DNA from: Tachypleus tridentatus
Taxonomy: Eukaryota; Arthropoda; Merostomata; Xiphosura; Limulidae
Length of the DNA stretch: 64,000 bases
Direction of reading: 5' to 3'
Assembly (NCBI RefSeq): GCF_004210375.1
Contig: NC_134825.1
Location: 68,439,558 to 68,503,557, forward strand
Of the stretch, positions 60,487-64,000 are shown one piece after another. Under the pieces are notes generated by a model, which did not search any database, was not told the DNA's origin, and saw only the letters and a list, made by a program, of their open reading frames with translations. Position numbers and translations under genes: made by a program. Positions within the stretch are counted from its first letter, which is position 1. Each line of letters begins with the position of its first letter.

Positions 60487-60757
60487 TGAGTATAGCATGG
60501 ACTGACGGTTAGAACGCTCGACTCGCAATACGAGGGTCGCTAGTTCGAATCTTTGAATATGCTCACCTTGTCAGGCGTGAGAGCATTATAATGTAATGGT
60601 CAAACCCATTATTCATTGGTAAAATATTATCCCAAGAGTTGGAGATGGGTGGTATTGATTAGCTGCTTTCCCTCTTCTCTATCACTGCTAAATTATGGAT
60701 GGCTACTACAAATAACCCTCGTTTAGCTTTGCGCGAAGTTCAAAAGAAATCAAACCA
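60487..60757 (+). repeat. SINE family 1 copy, diverged
   Basis: Head TATAGCATGGACTGACGG, loop CTCGCAA, B box AGTTCGAATC, body and tail recognisable but with many substitutions. Confidence 0.88.
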
Positions 60758-62315
60758 ATTGTTCTAGTGTATGTGTGGTTTCCACATAATACATCGGTCA
60801 AGAAGGTTGTGAAGCTCCCTTCTCACTGGTTTGCCTGTTCTGAATGATAAGTAAAAATAATTAATTCAAAGGAACTTATTTTTTGTTTGTAGTGAAGATA
60901 ACGGTAAGGTTTTACCTATTCTACGAAAGCAGACAACACTTTTCTTCATTCGTATGTCAGGGGATATTTCGAGGTAACAACCTCTCTTATTCTCCATTGT
61001 AACGCTAGATCCCGAAGGATACATTTTCTCAGACTAGAACAGATCTTTCAGACAGAAGAAAATATATGTTTGATTGTAGTGAAGCTGCACAATGGGCTAT
61101 ATTTGTTCTGTCTGACTCCCCCCAATTAAAGATTTATAAATTCAGAAATAACATATTTTAGTCTGAAAATACTACAATAGAATTATGCCAGTTTTGTGTT
61201 TATATTAGGCAAACGGATTATTAAGTTTTTGTTTCCTTATATGACAGCAATCGTATTAAGCCAACATATATTAGATCTTTTTTTTTTCATTTCTGATGCA
61301 AAATTTAGTTTTAGTGTTTAGTCTATACTATTTTAATGGTTCCTTTGTAAATTGTAAATTGCCTGTGGCAAAGTTAGTTTTCAGCAAACAATATAATATT
61401 TATATTATTATACCTAAACTTTATGATTTATACTTAACATTGTTCATATTTCGCTTTTGTTTTTTGTTTTATATTCTCATGACGTATTTTAGTGAATAAT
61501 ACAAACGAAGGTGGGGAGAAAAGAATATAAGGGTGTTACTTCCCATGACGAAAATAATGAAATGAATCACGAATAGTTTGTACTCTGTTTTGTTTTTAAG
61601 ATACTGTGAATTTTTTGCATGTGTGGAAACGACAAGTCTGATTCAAACAGTTCTTTCTCCAAGGATAAAGTCTGTTATTACACATAATTGTTTCAGACAC
61701 ACATACAAATTGTGAGAAATTAAAGTACAATTTGACATGTAGTTTATATTCATTTAATGACTGTTTTGTTTTGTATGCCATAATTCACACTTGATAATCA
61801 GGTGTTTTTTTTAATAAACTGAGTGGAATTTAATAACATTGTTTATTTTAGATGCTTTCTCTATAACTTCAAGGATAATATAAGTAAAGTAAAAAAAAAG
61901 TTTCATCATTACGCACTTTTTGTGATTTATCTACATGAACCTAATCTAGTTTACATCATAATAGTCGATAATCATAAAGGTTAATGACATAAATATTGTC
62001 TAGACCGTTAATATGCCTGGCGTATCCCAGCTGACCTGATGAGTTCTGGTATTGATCAAAGGTTCTCATCGGTACTGAATATTGCAGAGCTAGGATAGTT
62101 GATCTATATTTTTTAATTTATTTCCTCTTATAAGTTCATAGAATTTAACTGGTTGCTGGAGTGAAAAATGAATCCTTCCAAGAACGAGATCTATGTGGAC
62201 ACCTACTTTTATAGCTAGGCAAAGATCTTTGTGGCGTACCTTGTAAGTTCTCAGATAACATACTTCAACCAGTAGTTTATATATTGTTCTATGCCATTTC
62301 AAACCAGCTTGTACA
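60758..62315. other. Non-coding, nothing recognised
   Basis: AT-rich; open frames at 61296-61499, 61596-61781 and 62090-62302 have no domain. Confidence 0.4.
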
Positions 62316-62319
62316 TGTC

Positions 62320-62430
62320 TTCTGGTGGGACAGCGACACGTTTACAAGCTTACAACAATAAAAATCTGTGATTCGATTTCTAGCGATGGATACAGTAGAT
62401 GGTTTAATGTAGCTTTGCTCTAAAAGACAC
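62320..62430 (+). repeat. SINE family 2 copy, diverged
   Basis: GTGGGACAGCGACACGTTTA, AAGCTTACAACAATAAAAAT, TGATTCGATTTCTAGCGATG, tail AATGTAGCTTTGCTCTAAAA. Confidence 0.65.
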
Positions 62431-63295
62431 AAACGTGTTTCTTTATTACTTGTTTGAATAGCATAAATTCGTAGAAGTTCTACAAATTACAGTACGTAAC
62501 CATTACCTGTGTAAAAATATAATCACGTGATTACGACATTGAGATATCTGGTCAACACGGGCTAGATTAACAACATGCAGAAAGAGCATGAATTTGAAAA
62601 AACAAACAAACGTGAATATGTAATAAAACATCTTTATTCCAAAGGTGTTAATGAATCAAATAGTCTAATGTATTAGAAAATAAGTTACAAATTGCTGTAT
62701 ATACAAAACACAAAAGTACTTGAATTGGAATCAACTGAAATAATTAGCAAAGGTTACTTTTTTCTAAATTTATTTCGTTAAAAAGTAGAATTAAAAATAA
62801 CATTTCAAATACTTGTTACCGACGACAGTATATGGAAGTAATAAGTAATAATTGTGTGTTTTGTAAGTAAGATGTAATTTGTTCTTTCTTTCATGCCATT
62901 ATCGTTAACATCATTGTATTTTATTATATATATTATTTTGTTTTATTAGTTTAGTATATGGTTTAATGGCTAACTTCAATCAAACAAATATCATTATGTC
63001 TGCAATCGAAAATATCGCTAGCAGCTAAGTACTTTGCTGATAGAAGAATTCGTTCTGATCTTTATACATACTATTTATTTAGCAGAACTCACAACAGAGT
63101 AGATTTTTAGTTTTGGTTCTCGTTGTGGTCAGCAGATGGTGCTTACTTGAGTAAAGGAGCATTATTATGCCAATATAATAATAGGTAAGCAAACATCGAT
63201 TTATGAGCGCAAGGAATACCTTTACTGATGATGGAACATATTACGTGTTTCGAGAGAACACTGGCCTGTCCTTTTTCAGCTATTATCAGTTATTT
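62431..63295. other. Non-coding, nothing recognised
   Basis: AT-rich sequence with no recognised element. Confidence 0.4.
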
Positions 63296-63299
63296 CAAT

Positions 63300-64000
63300 T
63301 CAATACGTAACACGAATTTCGGAATGAAACTTTAATTTCTCTTCGCCTTTGTCGTGATTTTGATGTGGGCTGTACTTGAAGTTTTGTGGTTTTAACTTAA
63401 AACAGACTGTGTTTTCAAGACATGTTTGAAGACGCTTCAAGCAGTCAGGAGGAATCCAGAGAGCCTTGAACCCAGAATTCATAAACCAAATGACCCTTGT
63501 GAGGCATAGGATCTTTTAAAGTGACAAGGATCCATAAATCCAAATCTTGGAAGAAATGGGAATGCCAAAAAAATATGCCTGGGTCACTACCGGGAAGAAA
63601 AGGACTGAATAAGACATTTATGGAGGGAAAGATGAGAGTGAGAAACATTACATTATTTTCTCAGAAGATATTTACCATCAGAACGTTGCAGGCTTTTCAA
63701 GGAACGGCTATATTCGTAATCGCTGTTGTAATCATGGTAATAGATTTGGTTGAAAGGGAAGAAGCCGTCAAAAGCTATAGGGTCGGAATGTATAGGCGTG
63801 TGGAATCGAAGTTTTAGAAGATTTCATGAAGGATGTTCGCCGAAAGTGGTCAACGGTGGTCTTTACTCGTGTAAGGTTTAGCCTATGTGAACTTGGTGGC
63901 ATAAATGACGGTGTCTGCTTACATGGATGAATCGTTAGTTTCAAAGATGTCGATCTGGGTGGTTTGATCAGTTGTAGAAGTATTTCTACTTGTTTGCATG
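63300..64000. other. Possible coding region, strand unresolved
   Basis: Composition changes here: less AT-rich, with more CpG, and several open frames overlap. The plus frame 63521-63817 (98 codons) has a hydrophobic stretch (AIFVIAVVIMVIDLV). On minus, frames at 63300-63482, 63445-63648 and from the window end to about 63770 are open. One more minus frame (about 63660-63805) reads PIAFDGFFPFNQIYYHDYNS then DYEYSRSLKSLQRSDGKYLL. No family or clear splice sites let me choose. It may be the edge of a gene lying beyond the window. Confidence 0.25.

Overview
This is an AT-rich, intron-bearing animal genomic window. Three genes are visible, set in a large amount of decayed transposon sequence. The repeats (a tRNA-Thr-headed SINE, a second SINE family with a related tail, CR1-like LINEs, mariner) and the protein sequences point to an arthropod. 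From memory the SINE resembles repeats of horseshoe crabs (Limulus/Tachypleus), but the sequence alone does not prove this.

Left part (1-20.6 kb): mostly transposon remnants. They are Ty3/gypsy-like gag and RT (-), several CR1-like LINE pieces (+), a Penelope-like fragment (-), a DIRS-like fragment (+), a 0.4 kb inverted-repeat MITE, and a CR1-like LINE split by a 1.28 kb mariner. A possible non-coding first exon lies near 5.4-5.5 kb.

Middle (20.7-33.5 kb): a complete seven-exon gene on + for the beta subunit of AMP-activated protein kinase, 272 residues, every splice junction in phase. Intron 2 holds an antisense CR1-like LINE interrupted by a pogo/Tigger-like MITE. Intron 4 holds a second copy of the gypsy-like gag remnant seen at the left end.

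37.4-40.6 kb: five coding exons on - of an atypical 2-Cys peroxiredoxin (PRDX5), convergent with the AMPK gene. Two of its exons carry frame breaks as given; the leader exon was not found.

Right part (41-64 kb): SINE-rich. Family 1 has eight copies here against one old copy in the first 40 kb, and three copies show perfect target-site duplications of 10-11 bp. Two exons of an unrecognised gene (about 50.5 and 56.25 kb, +) splice in frame and end just before a polyadenylation signal. A 40-bp minisatellite lies at 54.0-54.3 kb. The last 0.7 kb has competing open frames on both strands that I could not resolve.
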